Shown: positions 7,753 through 17,195 of the stretch, piece after piece
How positions within the stretch are numbered: the stretch's first letter is position 1
How the letters are laid out: the number at the start of each line of letters is the position of its first letter
Source of the DNA: Chryseobacterium ginsenosidimutans
GTDB taxonomy: Bacteria; Bacteroidota; Bacteroidia; Flavobacteriales; Weeksellaceae
DNA: 64,000 bases
Assembly (NCBI RefSeq): GCF_030823405.1
Contig: NZ_JAUSXC010000001.1
Span: 2,773,001 to 2,837,000, forward strand
Direction of reading: 5' to 3'
Notes under the pieces: model-generated
Databases searched by the model: none
Told to the model about the DNA's origin: nothing
The model's input: only the letters and a program-made list of their open reading frames with translations
Translations under genes and position numbers: made by a program

Positions 7753-8661
7753 GTGAAAAAAATTACTGCACTTCTACTTTTTTCTTTGTCTACAATCACC
7801 TTAAATGCACAGGCTTTTATTCAGTCTTATCAGGATAGGGTAAATTTGCTAAAGAAAGAAGATATCATATCAAATTTAAAAGAATTTGAAAAACTTGGAA
7901 TAAAAACAACGGGTTCTTTAGAAAATGAAAATGCTCTAAAGTGGATTAAAGAAAAATATTTATCTTTCGGCTATTCTGAAGATCAGATCGAGGAAGATCC
8001 TTTTTCTGTAGGAAGATTAAAATCAAAAAACCTTATCATTACAAAGAAAGGAACAGTTTATCCCGATAAATATGTGATTATTTGTGGGCATTTCGACAGC
8101 ATTAATGGTCCCGGAGTAAATGATAATGGCAGCGGTACTTCCATTATGCTTGAAACAGCAAAAATTTTAAAGGATATTTCTACTGAATATTCCATTAAAT
8201 TTATACACTTTTCAGGCGAAGAGCAGGGACTTTATGGAAGCAGGCATTTTGCAAATGAAGTTGTTTTCCAAAATAAAACTCGGCAGATTGATATAAAAAT
8301 GGTGTTTAATCTTGATCAGGTTGGTGGAAAAAAAGGAATGTTTAATGATACCGTTTTTTGTGATGAAGATCAAGGTGGTTCATCTAAAAACAATGCAGCT
8401 TCAACTCAAATTACAAAGGAATTAATGACATGTACAACACTTTATTCTCCTTTACAGGCAAAAACAGATCCCGCAGAACACAGTGATTATATTTCTTTTG
8501 AGAAGAAAGGTGAAATAATTACCGGCTTTTTTGAATATCTTAGGAGTGATCTTCCGCACACAGCAGATGACACCTTCGCCAATACGGATGTTATGTATGT
8601 TTTTAATATCGGGAAGGCAACCATCGGTGCGTTACAACATTTTGCTGTTGCAAATAAATAA
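7753..8661 (+). CDS. exported M28-family metallopeptidase without sorting domain
   Basis: A 302-residue paralogue of the preceding gene, also with a GTG start and signal peptide to about residue 20. M28 ligands are kept: His113 in CGHFDS, Asp124 in NDNGSG, Glu157 in GEEQG, the NLDQ aspartate and the PHTADD histidine. It stops right after the catalytic domain (QHFAVANK), so unlike its neighbour it has no T9SS tail and is probably periplasmic. Tandem position and parallel promoter and terminator layout indicate a local duplication followed by loss or gain of the sorting domain. Confidence 0.88.
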   Translation: MKKITALLLFSLSTITLNAQAFIQSYQDRVNLLKKEDIISNLKEFEKLGIKTTGSLENENALKWIKEKYLSFGYSEDQIEEDPFSVGRLKSKNLIITKKGTVYPDKYVIICGHFDSINGPGVNDNGSGTSIMLETAKILKDISTEYSIKFIHFSGEEQGLYGSRHFANEVVFQNKTRQIDIKMVFNLDQVGGKKGMFNDTVFCDEDQGGSSKNNAASTQITKELMTCTTLYSPLQAKTDPAEHSDYISFEKKGEIITGFFEYLRSDLPHTADDTFANTDVMYVFNIGKATIGALQHFAVANK

Positions 8662-8729
8662 TAGAGTTTTATTTGAAGTCTTTTAAACAAAGTTTAATTG
8701 GACTTTAAATAATTTTTAATTGAATAATA

Positions 8730-8764
8730 AGAGGTTTCGGCGGGCAAAGCCCGCCGAAACCTCT
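8730..8764. terminator. GC-rich perfect 16-bp hairpin between convergent genes
   Basis: AGAGGTTTCGGCGGGC and its exact complement are separated by three A residues. It lies between the plus-strand M28 gene and minus-strand genes, so it probably acts as a two-way terminator, although neither side has a long T run. Its GC content stands out strongly from the AT-rich surroundings. Confidence 0.6.
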
Positions 8765-8808
8765 ATAAATATAATATCTTACCCTCCTCTTGTACCACCT
8801 TTAGCCGT

Positions 8809-8922
8809 TTAATTTGTGTTTACTTTCCCTCCATTACCTCCGCTTTTTTTGGAAATAATCTTCGGATCATTTACTTCTTTGCTTTTGGGCAATTCAGGAT
8901 TTTCTGTTTTGTCTTTTGCCAT
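8809..8922 (-). CDS. possible 37-residue hydrophilic protein
   Basis: ATG at 8922 opens a 37-codon frame starting MAKDKTENPELPKSKE, Lys-rich and ending SGGNGGKVNTN. It lies 32 nt after the hisIE stop on the same strand, so it may be the last cistron of the his transcript. The frame continues beyond the first stop as TAKGGTRGG to a second stop at 8779. Function is unknown; it could be a real micro-protein or a decayed one. Confidence 0.4.
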   Translation of the reverse strand: MAKDKTENPELPKSKEVNDPKIISKKSGGNGGKVNTN

Positions 8923-8954
8923 GATTTTAGTTTTAATTCATATAAAAGTACAGT

Positions 8955-9542
8955 TTATTTGTCACGCGACACCAAAATTTCCTCAATACCTTCCAACCTG
9001 ATATTTTTAGCTTTCAATAAAATTAAATAGTGATAAAGCAGGTCTGCAGCTTCATTTTTAAATAATACATCATCATTATCTTTAGCTTCAATCACCAATT
9101 CTATAGCCTCCTCTCCTACTTTTTGAGCTACTTTATTCATTCCTTTTTGATATAGAGAATACGTGTAAGAATCTTCAATCTTTTCATCAATTCTTTGGTT
9201 GATTTTCCCTTCTAATTCATAGAGAAATCCTTTGGAGTCCTTCTCTCCAAAACAACTGAAACTTCCGGTGTGACAAACAATATTTTCAGGTACAGCCTTA
9301 ATTAATATTGTATCCTGATCACAATCGACATTAATACTTTTTACCATTAAAAAATTTCCGGATTCTTCACCTTTTGTCCAAAGCCTGTTTTTTGAACGGC
9401 TGAAAAAGGTAACAATCCCTTCAATTTTTGTTTTCTCAAAGGCTTCTTCATTCATGTAACCCAGCATCAAAACCTGTAATGTTCTGTTATCCTGAATAAT
9501 GACAGGAATTAGACCGTCACTTTTATTAAAATTCATATTCAT
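8955..9542 (-). CDS. hisIE: bifunctional phosphoribosyl-AMP cyclohydrolase / phosphoribosyl-ATP pyrophosphatase
   Basis: This 195-residue enzyme catalyses steps 2 and 3 of histidine synthesis. The N-terminal HisI part has the metal-binding Cys in VDCDQD and CHTGSFSC. The C-terminal HisE part shows [14 protein letters not shown] and a [10 protein letters not shown] helix. It overlaps the end of hisF by 4 nt and is the last biosynthetic gene of the his operon. ATG at 9542 is used; an in-frame ATG two codons later is also possible. Confidence 0.95.
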   Translation of the reverse strand: MNMNFNKSDGLIPVIIQDNRTLQVLMLGYMNEEAFEKTKIEGIVTFFSRSKNRLWTKGEESGNFLMVKSINVDCDQDTILIKAVPENIVCHTGSFSCFGEKDSKGFLYELEGKINQRIDEKIEDSYTYSLYQKGMNKVAQKVGEEAIELVIEAKDNDDVLFKNEAADLLYHYLILLKAKNIRLEGIEEILVSRDK

Positions 9543-10291
9543 CGTATTGCAATTTTTTTTGATTTTAACTCACTTTTCAAATCCTGAATTTCCACTTCCC
9601 CGAAATGAAAAATACTTGCCGCCAAAGCTCCGGTAGCTTTAGTTTCATTAAATACTATTTCAAAGTCCTCAATATTTCCTGCTCCTCCGGAAGCAATTAC
9701 GGGAATATTTACATTTTCAGAGATCAATTTCGTAATCCTTATATCAAAGCCTTTTTTCGTTCCGTCACCATCCATTGAGGTCAGAAGAATTTCTCCGGCG
9801 CCAAGTTTTTCCACTTTCTTTGCCCAATCCAAGGTTTTAAGATCCGTTTTTTCTCTTCCTCCTTTGATATGAACCCAATCCAAACCATCAATAAATTTTG
9901 TATCTATGGCAACTACAATACACTGGCTTCCAAATTCTTTGGCTAAATCAGAGATCAATTGAGGATTTTTAACGGCAGAAGAATTAATACTGATCTTATC
10001 CGCTCCAGCTTCCAAAAGTTTTCTCACGTCTTCAACCGTAGAAATTCCGCCTCCGACAGTGAAAGGAATACTCAATTCTCTGGCAATATCCTTTACCAAT
10101 TCTACAAAAGTTTTTCGCTCTTCAATTGTTGCAGTTATATCCAGAAAAATCAGTTCATCGGCCCCTTCATTTTCATATTTTTTTGACAGTTCAATAGGAT
10201 TTCCGGCATTTCTGAGTCCTTCAAAATTGATTCCTTTTACCGTTGTTCCCTCTTTTATATCCAAACAAGGGATAATCCTTTTTTTAAGCAT
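9539..10291 (-). CDS. hisF: imidazole glycerol phosphate synthase cyclase subunit
   Basis: HisF forms imidazole glycerol phosphate and AICAR using ammonia from HisH. The 250-residue (beta/alpha)8 barrel opens [15 protein letters not shown], with catalytic Asp11; the second aspartate is in [11 protein letters not shown] at 10291 is chosen over a TTG two codons upstream because it matches the family N-terminus. It overlaps hisA by 8 nt and hisIE by 4 nt, so translation is coupled. Confidence 0.96.
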   Translation of the reverse strand: MLKKRIIPCLDIKEGTTVKGINFEGLRNAGNPIELSKKYENEGADELIFLDITATIEERKTFVELVKDIARELSIPFTVGGGISTVEDVRKLLEAGADKISINSSAVKNPQLISDLAKEFGSQCIVVAIDTKFIDGLDWVHIKGGREKTDLKTLDWAKKVEKLGAGEILLTSMDGDGTKKGFDIRITKLISENVNIPVIASGGAGNIEDFEIVFNETKATGALAASIFHFGEVEIQDLKSELKSKKIAIR

Positions 10292-11006
10292 TTTCAATAA
10301 AATTTTGAAGTTGTTTTAAACTGATCTTACCTTCATAAATTGCTTTTCCTATAATTGTTCCCGAACAGCCGATTTCTTTCATTTTATCAACATCTTCAAT
10401 GTCTGAAATTCCGCCGCTTGCCACTAATTGAATTAAAGTATTCGCTAAAATATCTTTATATAAATCTGTTGAAGGACCTTCCAGCATTCCATCTTTTGAA
10501 ATGTCGGTACAGATAATGGTTTTTATATATTTTTCCTGATATTGGAGAATAAGATCAATTACATCTTGATTACTTTCTTCCAGCCAACCCGAAGTTTTTA
10601 TTTTTCTATTTTCGCAATCAGCCCCAAGAATAATTTTTTCTGAGCCATATTTTTCAATTAAATTAAAGCAAAACTCAGGGTTCTGAACGGCAATACTCCC
10701 GATTGTAATTTGTTTTGCACCGGAATTAAAAGCAATTTCTATATCTTCTAAAGTTTTCAAACCACCGCCAAAATCAATTTGTAATGAGGTTTCCCGAGCA
10801 ATATTTTCCAATACTTTTTGATTAACAATATGTTTAGATTTTGCTCCATCAAGATCAACCAGATGAAGAAATTTTATTCCAAAATCTTCAAATTCCTTAG
10901 CAACTTCTACAGGATTTTCATTGTAAATTTTCTTGGTTGCATAATCGCCTTTTGACAGGCGCACACATTTTCCGTCAATAATGTCAATAGCAGGAATAAT
11001 TTTCAT
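10284..11006 (-). CDS. hisA: ProFAR isomerase (HisA)
   Basis: The 240-residue (beta/alpha)8 barrel isomerises the ProFAR aminoaldose to PRFAR, step 4 of the pathway. It begins [17 protein letters not shown] with catalytic Asp8; the C-terminal half has [12 protein letters not shown] and the phosphate-binding [11 protein letters not shown]. It lies 2 nt after hisH and overlaps hisF by 8 nt. Confidence 0.95.
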   Translation of the reverse strand: MKIIPAIDIIDGKCVRLSKGDYATKKIYNENPVEVAKEFEDFGIKFLHLVDLDGAKSKHIVNQKVLENIARETSLQIDFGGGLKTLEDIEIAFNSGAKQITIGSIAVQNPEFCFNLIEKYGSEKIILGADCENRKIKTSGWLEESNQDVIDLILQYQEKYIKTIICTDISKDGMLEGPSTDLYKDILANTLIQLVASGGISDIEDVDKMKEIGCSGTIIGKAIYEGKISLKQLQNFIENA

Positions 11007-11008
11007 AA

Positions 11009-11587
11009 TTAAAGTTGTAAAAAGTTATTTAATAATTGACTTCCTATTTTCCCGGATTTTTCAGGGTGAAACTGCATACCATAAAAATTATCTTTCTGCA
11101 AAGACGAACTAAAAGGAAGAATGTACTCGCAGACAGAAGTTGTATTCTGTGATAATTCACAATAAAAGCTATGAACAAAATAAACATCACTTTTTTCTTC
11201 AATCCCAATAAAAACAGGCGTGCCAAACTCCGAAATTGTATTCCAACCCATGTGTGGAACTATATTTGTTGACGGAAATTTTTTCACATCAATATTAAAA
11301 ATTCCCATTCCAACCGTATTTCCTTCTTCATTATTTTTACACATCAACTGCATTCCCAGACAAATTCCTAAAACAGGTTGTTTTAAAGTTGGAATTAACT
11401 GATCCAAACCTTTATCTTTTAATGTTTTCATTGTAGAAGAAGCTTCTCCGACTCCCGGAAAAATAACTTTATCAGCTTTTTTAATGAGTTCAAAATCATC
11501 TGTAATAATCGATTCAGCATTCAATCTTTTCAATGCATTTTGTATCGAATTGACATTTCCTCCGTTGTATTTTATAATTGCAATCAT
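11009..11587 (-). CDS. hisH: imidazole glycerol phosphate synthase glutaminase subunit
   Basis: A class I glutamine amidotransferase that supplies ammonia to HisF. The 192-residue protein has the nucleophile Cys76 in GICLGMQLM and the His-Glu pair in MQFHPEKSG. It starts directly after the hisB stop. The hisH-hisA-hisF order matches that of enteric operons. Confidence 0.95.
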   Translation of the reverse strand: MIAIIKYNGGNVNSIQNALKRLNAESIITDDFELIKKADKVIFPGVGEASSTMKTLKDKGLDQLIPTLKQPVLGICLGMQLMCKNNEEGNTVGMGIFNIDVKKFPSTNIVPHMGWNTISEFGTPVFIGIEEKSDVYFVHSFYCELSQNTTSVCEYILPFSSSLQKDNFYGMQFHPEKSGKIGSQLLNNFLQL

Positions 11588-12682
11588 CTATAAGCTCCCT
11601 TTGGTTGATGGTACATTAAAATTATTATCTGTTTGATTAACAGCCATTTTTATTGCTTTTGCGAAGGCTTTAAAAACAGATTCAATCTTGTGGTGTTCAT
11701 TCTCGCCTTCAACTTTAATATTTATATTACATTTAGCCGAATCTGTGAAAGATTTAAAAAAGTGTTCAAACATTTCGGTTGGAACATCTCCTATTTTTTC
11801 TCTTTTAAAATCTGCGTCCCAAACCAACCAGGAACGTCCTCCAAAATCAATGGCAACCTGTGCCAGACAATCATCCATTGGCAGAAGGAAACCGTATCGT
11901 TCAATGCCTTTTTTCTTTCCTAAAGCTTTCAAAATAGCTTCTCCCAAAACGATTCCCGTATCTTCAATCGTGTGATGCTCATCAACCTGAAGATCACCTT
12001 TTACATTAATTTTTAAATCTAAATTTCCGTGTTTTGAAATCTGTTCAAGCATATGGTCAAAAAAATGTAATCCTGTTGAAATTTCAGACTTTCCGCTTCC
12101 GTCGAGGTTGACTTCAATTTCAATATCTGTTTCATTCGTTTTCCTTGAAACCTTCGCTTTCCGTGGGATCTGCTTTAAATATTGATAAATTTCACTCCAG
12201 CTTTCTGTAGTCAAATCAGCATCTTCATTCTGAATTTTATTAATGAAAATAGCTTTTGAAGTTAAATTTTTTGCTAATTGAATATCTGTAATTCTGTCTC
12301 CTATCACAAAAGAATTTTCCAGATCATAATCTCCGTAAATATATTTTCCGAACATTCCCGTTCCCGGTTTTCTGGTAGATAAATTTTCGTATTCAAAGCT
12401 TCTATCAATAAGAATGTCATTAAAAATAATTCCTTCATTTTCAAAGGCTTTCAACATCTTTTCATGTGGTTTTATAAAATCTTCATATGGAAAACCATCT
12501 GTCCCCAATCCATCCTGATTGGTTACCATTACCAACTCAAAATCAAGTTCTTTGACAATTTTTGAAAGATTTTGAAAAACACCTGGAAAAAACTCTAACT
12601 TCTCCAAAGAATTAACCTGAAAATCAGTTTTTGGCTCAATAATTAATGTTCCATCCCGATCTATGAATAATACTTTTTTCAT
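11588..12682 (-). CDS. hisB: bifunctional histidinol-phosphatase / imidazoleglycerol-phosphate dehydratase
   Basis: The 364-residue protein joins an N-terminal HAD phosphatase (FIDRDGTL, Asp8 and Asp10 catalytic) with a C-terminal IGP dehydratase containing the metal-binding motifs [13 protein letters not shown] and EHHTIEDTG. It therefore covers steps 6 and 8. The fused form is typical of enteric bacteria and also occurs in Bacteroidota. It lies 2 nt after hisC. Confidence 0.95.
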   Translation of the reverse strand: MKKVLFIDRDGTLIIEPKTDFQVNSLEKLEFFPGVFQNLSKIVKELDFELVMVTNQDGLGTDGFPYEDFIKPHEKMLKAFENEGIIFNDILIDRSFEYENLSTRKPGTGMFGKYIYGDYDLENSFVIGDRITDIQLAKNLTSKAIFINKIQNEDADLTTESWSEIYQYLKQIPRKAKVSRKTNETDIEIEVNLDGSGKSEISTGLHFFDHMLEQISKHGNLDLKINVKGDLQVDEHHTIEDTGIVLGEAILKALGKKKGIERYGFLLPMDDCLAQVAIDFGGRSWLVWDADFKREKIGDVPTEMFEHFFKSFTDSAKCNINIKVEGENEHHKIESVFKAFAKAIKMAVNQTDNNFNVPSTKGSL

Positions 12683-12684
12683 AA

Positions 12685-13710
12685 TTAAATATTTTTTAAA
12701 ACTTTAATTAATTGAATATCTTCTTTTCTGCTTCCAACATTTATTCTGATACAATTAGGAATTTGCGGGCTTCTTTTGCTGGTAAGAATTTCCTTTTCCA
12801 ATAATTTTTTGTAGACTTTTTCTGCATTTTCAAATTCAATTAAAAAGAAATTGACATCGGTAGGATATATTTTTTTTATACAGTTTATCGTTTCAAATTC
12901 CTTTTTCAACCATGAAATTTCATTTAAAGTGTTTTCTATATTTTGTTTTATATTTTCCTGTATATTAATTACTTCAATTATTTTATTTAAACTTAAAGAA
13001 TTAACATTATATGGAGCTTTTACCATATTGATTAACTGAATAATATTCTCCGAAGAATAAGCCACTCCGACTCTCGCTCCCGCCATTCCCCATGCTTTTG
13101 AAAAAGTTTGAAGGACAATAAGATTAGGATATTTTTCTAACAGTTCAATACTTGATTTTTTTCCGGAAAATTCAATATAAGCTTCATCGACAACTACAAT
13201 TCCATTAAAATTTTTAATATAAAATTCGATATCATTAATACTATTTCCCGTTGGATTATTGGGAGAGCACAAAAAGAAAATTTTTAATTGATTATCTTTT
13301 ATAATATTTAAAAAATCTTCTTTTACAATTTCAAAGTTTTCATCTAAATCTAATTTTACAACCTTATTTTCATTAATGGAAGCGTAAAAACCATACATCG
13401 CAAAAGAAGGATTCATCATTAAAATTGAATCATTTTTAGGTTCACAGAAAACCTTAATGATTAAATCAATCAATTCATCGCTTCCGTTTCCAATTGCAAT
13501 TTGATTGGGTGAAATATTTTTTATTTCTGAAAGTTTCTGCTTTAATTTTTTCTGGGTAGAATCCGGATAACGGTTAAACTCCCCAAACGGACTTTCATTG
13601 GCATCCAGCAAAACAGGATTTTCAAATTGATTATTGTCCCTAAAACTTACATAAGGTTGTAGTTCCAGGATATTTTTTCTAACTAAATTATTTATATTAA
13701 ACTCTTTCAT
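12685..13710 (-). CDS. hisC: histidinol-phosphate aminotransferase
   Basis: A fold-type I PLP aminotransferase (341 residues) converting imidazole acetol phosphate to histidinol phosphate. The PLP lysine lies in [15 protein letters not shown]; upstream are SPNNPTG and VVDEAYIEF with the cofactor-contacting Asn, Asp and Tyr. It sits 4 nt after hisD. Confidence 0.94.
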   Translation of the reverse strand: MKEFNINNLVRKNILELQPYVSFRDNNQFENPVLLDANESPFGEFNRYPDSTQKKLKQKLSEIKNISPNQIAIGNGSDELIDLIIKVFCEPKNDSILMMNPSFAMYGFYASINENKVVKLDLDENFEIVKEDFLNIIKDNQLKIFFLCSPNNPTGNSINDIEFYIKNFNGIVVVDEAYIEFSGKKSSIELLEKYPNLIVLQTFSKAWGMAGARVGVAYSSENIIQLINMVKAPYNVNSLSLNKIIEVINIQENIKQNIENTLNEISWLKKEFETINCIKKIYPTDVNFFLIEFENAEKVYKKLLEKEILTSKRSPQIPNCIRINVGSRKEDIQLIKVLKNI

Positions 13711-13714
13711 TTTC

Positions 13715-14989
13715 TTAATTTAATCGGATTGAAACGGCATTTCTGTGAGCTAATAAACCTTCAGCTTCTGCCATAATTTCTATTGTTTTTCCTAAGTTTT
13801 GAAGCCCTTTTTTTGATAAATTCTGGAAAGTTATTTTCTTTACAAAACTGTCTAAAGAAACACCACTATAATTTTTTGCAAAACCATTGGTTGGAAGGGT
13901 ATGATTGGTTCCGCTTGCATAATCTCCCGCGCTTTCACACGAATAATTTCCTAAGAAAACTGAGCCTGCATTCTGAATTTTAATAATATATTTTTCAAAA
14001 TCTTTTAATGCTAAAATCAAATGTTCCGGAGCGTATAAGTTGCTGAATTCTAAAGCTTCATCAATTGTATTCAACAAAATAAAATGACTGTTTTTTAATG
14101 ACTCCTTAGCAAATTCATTTCTTGGAAGCTCTTTGATTTGTTTTTCAGTTTCTTCAATGGTTTGTTTAAAAATTTTTTCATTTGAAGAAATAAAGATCAC
14201 CTGACTGTCATTTCCGTGTTCTGCCTGAGAAAGTAAATCAGCTGCACAGAATTCCGGAATAGCCTGTTCATCAGCAATTACGAGCACTTCACTTGGTCCT
14301 GCAGGCATATCGACAGCAATTCCAAATTTCTGACAGTAATCTTTTGCTGCAACGACATATTGATTTCCTGGTCCAAAAATTTTATATACGTTGGGAATAC
14401 TTTCTGTCCCGAAAGTCATTGCTGCAATAGCTTGAGCACCTCCTGTTTTAAATATTTCAGTAATTCCGCAAAGTTTAGCAGTGTACAAAATAGCAGGGTT
14501 AATATTTCCATTTTTATCGGGAGGAGTACATAAAATAACTTCTTTACAACCTGCAATCTGAGAAGGAATTGCGAGCATTAAAACCGTAGAAAATAAAGGT
14601 GCTGTTCCTCCAGGAATGTAAATCCCAACTTTTTCAATAGCCCGGCTTTCTCTCCAGCAAATAACTCCTTTTGTTGTCTCAATCTTTTCAATTACAGGTA
14701 TTTGTGAGGTATGAAATTTGGTAATATTTTCTTTTGCCTGCTGAATGGCAATTTTCAGTTCTTCACTTATTGATTCTTCTGCATTTTCTATTTCTTCGTC
14801 CGAAACCCTGATGTTTTTTACTTCAGCATTATCGAATTTTTTATTAAAATCAATTAAAGCCTGATCACCACTTTCCTTAACTTTTTTGAAAATTTCAGCA
14901 ACAATTTCTGTGAGTTCTTCACTTTTTAAAACAGGTCTCTTTATCAATTCAGACCATATATTTTTATTGGGGAATTTATTAATTTTCAT
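13715..14989 (-). CDS. hisD: histidinol dehydrogenase
   Basis: NAD-dependent zinc enzyme performing the last two oxidations to histidine. The 424 residues are standard length. Recognisable segments are YIPGGTAPLFSTVLM, FGPGNQYVVAAKDYC, MPAGPSEVLVIAD and the C-terminal ASGTNHTLPTNGFA. The zinc-binding residues lie in LSQAEHG and the terminal EAEGLLAHRNAV. It directly follows hisG. Confidence 0.96.
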   Translation of the reverse strand: MKINKFPNKNIWSELIKRPVLKSEELTEIVAEIFKKVKESGDQALIDFNKKFDNAEVKNIRVSDEEIENAEESISEELKIAIQQAKENITKFHTSQIPVIEKIETTKGVICWRESRAIEKVGIYIPGGTAPLFSTVLMLAIPSQIAGCKEVILCTPPDKNGNINPAILYTAKLCGITEIFKTGGAQAIAAMTFGTESIPNVYKIFGPGNQYVVAAKDYCQKFGIAVDMPAGPSEVLVIADEQAIPEFCAADLLSQAEHGNDSQVIFISSNEKIFKQTIEETEKQIKELPRNEFAKESLKNSHFILLNTIDEALEFSNLYAPEHLILALKDFEKYIIKIQNAGSVFLGNYSCESAGDYASGTNHTLPTNGFAKNYSGVSLDSFVKKITFQNLSKKGLQNLGKTIEIMAEAEGLLAHRNAVSIRLN

Positions 14990-14990
14990 A

Positions 14991-15848
14991 TCAAATCACC
15001 ATTTTATCAATTGGAATTATTAAAATATCCTGTGCTCCTTTTTCTTTAAGTTCATCAATTACTTCCCAAAATCTTTCTTCATCAATTACAGAATGAATAC
15101 TACTCCAACCTTCTTCTGCTAAAGGAATTACAGTCGGACTTTTAAGAACAGGAAGTGTTTTAGAAATTATTTCAATTTTGTTATTGGGAACATTCATTAG
15201 AATATATTTCGAATTTTTTGCTTTTAAAACAGCTTTTATTCTGAAGAGAAGTTTTTCAAGAATGGAATTTTTTTCCAGTTTTAAATTTGGCGTTTTAGCA
15301 AGAACAGCTTCGGATTTCAAAAGTGTCACCGTCTCTCTCAGACCGTTTTTAAACAAAGTGCTTCCGGAACTTACAATATCACAGATTCCGTCGGCAAGAC
15401 CAATGTTCGGAGCAATCTCTACTGAACCTGAAATCACATGAATATCAGCAGAAATATTATTTTGTTGAAGAAAATTTTTAAGTGTATTCGGATAAGATGT
15501 AGCAATTTTTTTACCTTGAAAATAGTTCAGGCTATCAGTTTCAATTTCTTTTGGAACAGCCAGTGAAACCCTGCATTTTGAAAATCCCAGCTTCTGAATA
15601 ATTTCAATATTCTTTTGCTTTTCAAATAAAAGATTTTCACCGACAATGGCAATATCTACCACTCCATCTTCCAGATATTGAGGAATATCAGAGTTTCTGA
15701 GATACATAATTTCAATAGGAAAATTTTCTACAGAAACTTTTAGCTGTTCTTTTCCATTGTTGATAAAAATTCCGCAGTCTTTGAGGAGTTGCAGGGATTC
15801 TTCGTAAAGCCGTCCGCTTTTTTGTATCGCAATTTTTAGTTTACTCAT
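14991..15848 (-). CDS. hisG: ATP phosphoribosyltransferase, long form
   Basis: HisG commits ATP and PRPP to histidine synthesis and is normally feedback-inhibited by histidine. The 285 residues fit the long HisG_L type, with catalytic domains and a C-terminal ACT-like regulatory domain (from about LMNVPNNKIEIISK). The start is ATG at 15848 (MSKLKIAIQKSGRL); a longer reading adds eight unlikely residues. It is the first structural gene after the attenuator. Confidence 0.95.
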   Translation of the reverse strand: MSKLKIAIQKSGRLYEESLQLLKDCGIFINNGKEQLKVSVENFPIEIMYLRNSDIPQYLEDGVVDIAIVGENLLFEKQKNIEIIQKLGFSKCRVSLAVPKEIETDSLNYFQGKKIATSYPNTLKNFLQQNNISADIHVISGSVEIAPNIGLADGICDIVSSGSTLFKNGLRETVTLLKSEAVLAKTPNLKLEKNSILEKLLFRIKAVLKAKNSKYILMNVPNNKIEIISKTLPVLKSPTVIPLAEEGWSSIHSVIDEERFWEVIDELKEKGAQDILIIPIDKMVI

Positions 15849-15920
15849 TTTACTTTTGTTGAGTCTGAGCAAATAAAAACTGGTTGAATTGAAAACTTCC
15901 CGGGATAAATTAGAAACAAA

Positions 15921-15949
15921 AAAAACCGTCTATTACTCAGACGGTTTTT
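15921..15949 (-). terminator. his operon attenuator terminator
   Basis: On the minus strand AAAAACCGTCT (15949-15939) pairs perfectly over 11 bp with AGACGGTTTTT (15931-15921) around a 7-nt loop, followed by further T residues (15920-15915 side). It lies between the leader peptide and hisG, so it can stop transcription before the structural genes. Confidence 0.88.
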
Positions 15950-15997
15950 AATTATTTTTGATTTTTAACACAAAATATATCAATCAATTCCGCCTAA
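15937..15997 (-). promoter_or_regulatory. predicted his antiterminator helix
   Basis: TTAGGCGG, spanning the leader-peptide stop codon (15997-15990), can pair over 8 bp (two G-T) with CCGTCTGA (15944-15937), the 5' arm of the terminator. A ribosome stalled on the His codons would leave TTAGGCGG free and let this helix replace the terminator. A ribosome at the stop codon would cover it. Confidence 0.7.
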
Positions 15998-16044
15998 CAG
16001 AGATGATGATGATAATGATGTAATGTTAAAAAATTCGGTTTCAT
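15994..16044 (-). CDS. hisL: histidine operon leader peptide
   Basis: ATG at 16044 opens a 16-codon frame encoding MKPNFLTLHHYHHHLC, ending in TAG. Five of six consecutive codons (9-14) are His, an arrangement diagnostic of transcription attenuation. It lies 12-20 nt after an excellent promoter and upstream of a rho-independent terminator and hisG. The stop codon is inside the antiterminator segment, as the ribosome-stalling model requires. Confidence 0.9.
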   Translation of the reverse strand: MKPNFLTLHHYHHHLC

Positions 16045-16061
16045 GTATTGAAATTCTGGTA

Positions 16062-16091
16062 CAAATGTAGAACTTATTTTTAAACTGCAAA
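16062..16091 (-). promoter_or_regulatory. his operon promoter (TTTG, 18 bp, TACATTTG)
   Basis: On the minus strand TTTG (16091-16088) and TACATTTG (16069-16062) are separated by 18 bp and match the Bacteroidota consensus. The leader-peptide ATG lies 17 nt after the -7 box. The -33 element lies only a few bases after the stop of the upstream glycosyltransferase gene. Confidence 0.8.
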
Positions 16092-16094
16092 GAT

Positions 16095-17195
16095 TTATTG
16101 CAATATTTTTTCATAAAGACTCATCAATTGATTGGCAATCGGTTCATCATTAAACTTCTGTACATATTCAAAACCCTTGTCAGCACGACGTTTTCTCTCT
16201 GACTCGTTTTCCCAAAGAAATTTTATTTTCGATTGAATATCTAAATAATTTTCTGGGTTAATGTAGACAGAATCCGGCCCGCCCGCTTCAGGAAGGCAAC
16301 TTGTATTGCTGGTAATCGTTACCGTTTTTGAGAAAAGTGCTTCTATTACAGGGATTCCAAAGCCTTCGAAGAAACTTGGGTAGATGAAAATGTCTGCTGA
16401 TTTATAAATAACAGCTAATTCATCCATTGAAACTCCTTCCAAAAAATGAATTTGTTTTTCCATTTTATTTTTCTGAATAAAATTCGCTATTTTTTGAAAA
16501 TACTTTGTTTTTTTTCCTACAACAACTAATGAAATTCCGGTATCTTTTATTGCTTTAACAATATTCAATAGATTTTTGCGGTCTTCAATAGTTCCAACAT
16601 TTAAAATAAACCTTTCAGGAAGATTAAATTTCTGCTTAGTGCTTTGGATTAATTCATTGGTTTGCTGTTGCTTAAAAGCCTGGTGGCAACCTTGGTAGAT
16701 CACTTCAATTTTATTATCAGGAACTTTTAAATATTGAATAATATCGCGTTTCGTCTGTTCAGAAATAGCAATAATTTTATCTGCAGAACTAGCTGCTTTT
16801 TTAAATTTCCAGAGGTGGATTTTCCTGTCAAAAAAGGAATAATATTGCGGATATCTTACAAAGATAAGATCATGAATGGTAACAATTTTTTTGATTGGCT
16901 TTTTGTCCCATTTTAATGGTAATTCTCCTGATAAACCGTGGAAAATATCTGCATCCTGTTTCTGTGCATCTTTTCCCATCTTAAATTGTCGTGACATATA
17001 TCCTTTCGAAGTTTCTACAAACCGAACATTGGATTTCTTTAAAATATCAGCCCCTCTTTCGGACTTATTTTTATTTAAAAGAATGTATTCGTTTGCAGGG
17101 AAATATTCTGATAAAATACGTATAAAATCTCTGGAATAGTTGCCTAAACCTGAAGTATTATGAAAGAAACGTTTGGCATCGAAAGCTATTTTCAT
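16095..17195 (-). CDS. GT4-type glycosyltransferase
   Basis: A 366-residue retaining glycosyltransferase of the GT-B fold, expected to add a sugar from a nucleotide donor to a surface glycan on the cytoplasmic side. Evidence includes the N-terminal acceptor domain, ILNVGTIEDRKNL at the start of the donor domain, and PSFFEGFGIPVIEAL, the E-x7-E motif that contacts the donor. It overlaps the deacetylase gene by 4 nt (ATGA) and is the last gene of the dapD-glycan operon. Sugar specificity cannot be read. Confidence 0.88.
   Translation of the reverse strand: MKIAFDAKRFFHNTSGLGNYSRDFIRILSEYFPANEYILLNKNKSERGADILKKSNVRFVETSKGYMSRQFKMGKDAQKQDADIFHGLSGELPLKWDKKPIKKIVTIHDLIFVRYPQYYSFFDRKIHLWKFKKAASSADKIIAISEQTKRDIIQYLKVPDNKIEVIYQGCHQAFKQQQTNELIQSTKQKFNLPERFILNVGTIEDRKNLLNIVKAIKDTGISLVVVGKKTKYFQKIANFIQKNKMEKQIHFLEGVSMDELAVIYKSADIFIYPSFFEGFGIPVIEALFSKTVTITSNTSCLPEAGGPDSVYINPENYLDIQSKIKFLWENESERKRRADKGFEYVQKFNDEPIANQLMSLYEKILQ

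Noticed and set aside
8816-9001. Hydrophobic open frame on the plus strand opposite the micro-gene and the end of hisIE
   Set aside because: A shadow of minus-strand genes; starts inside the opposing frame with no promoter.
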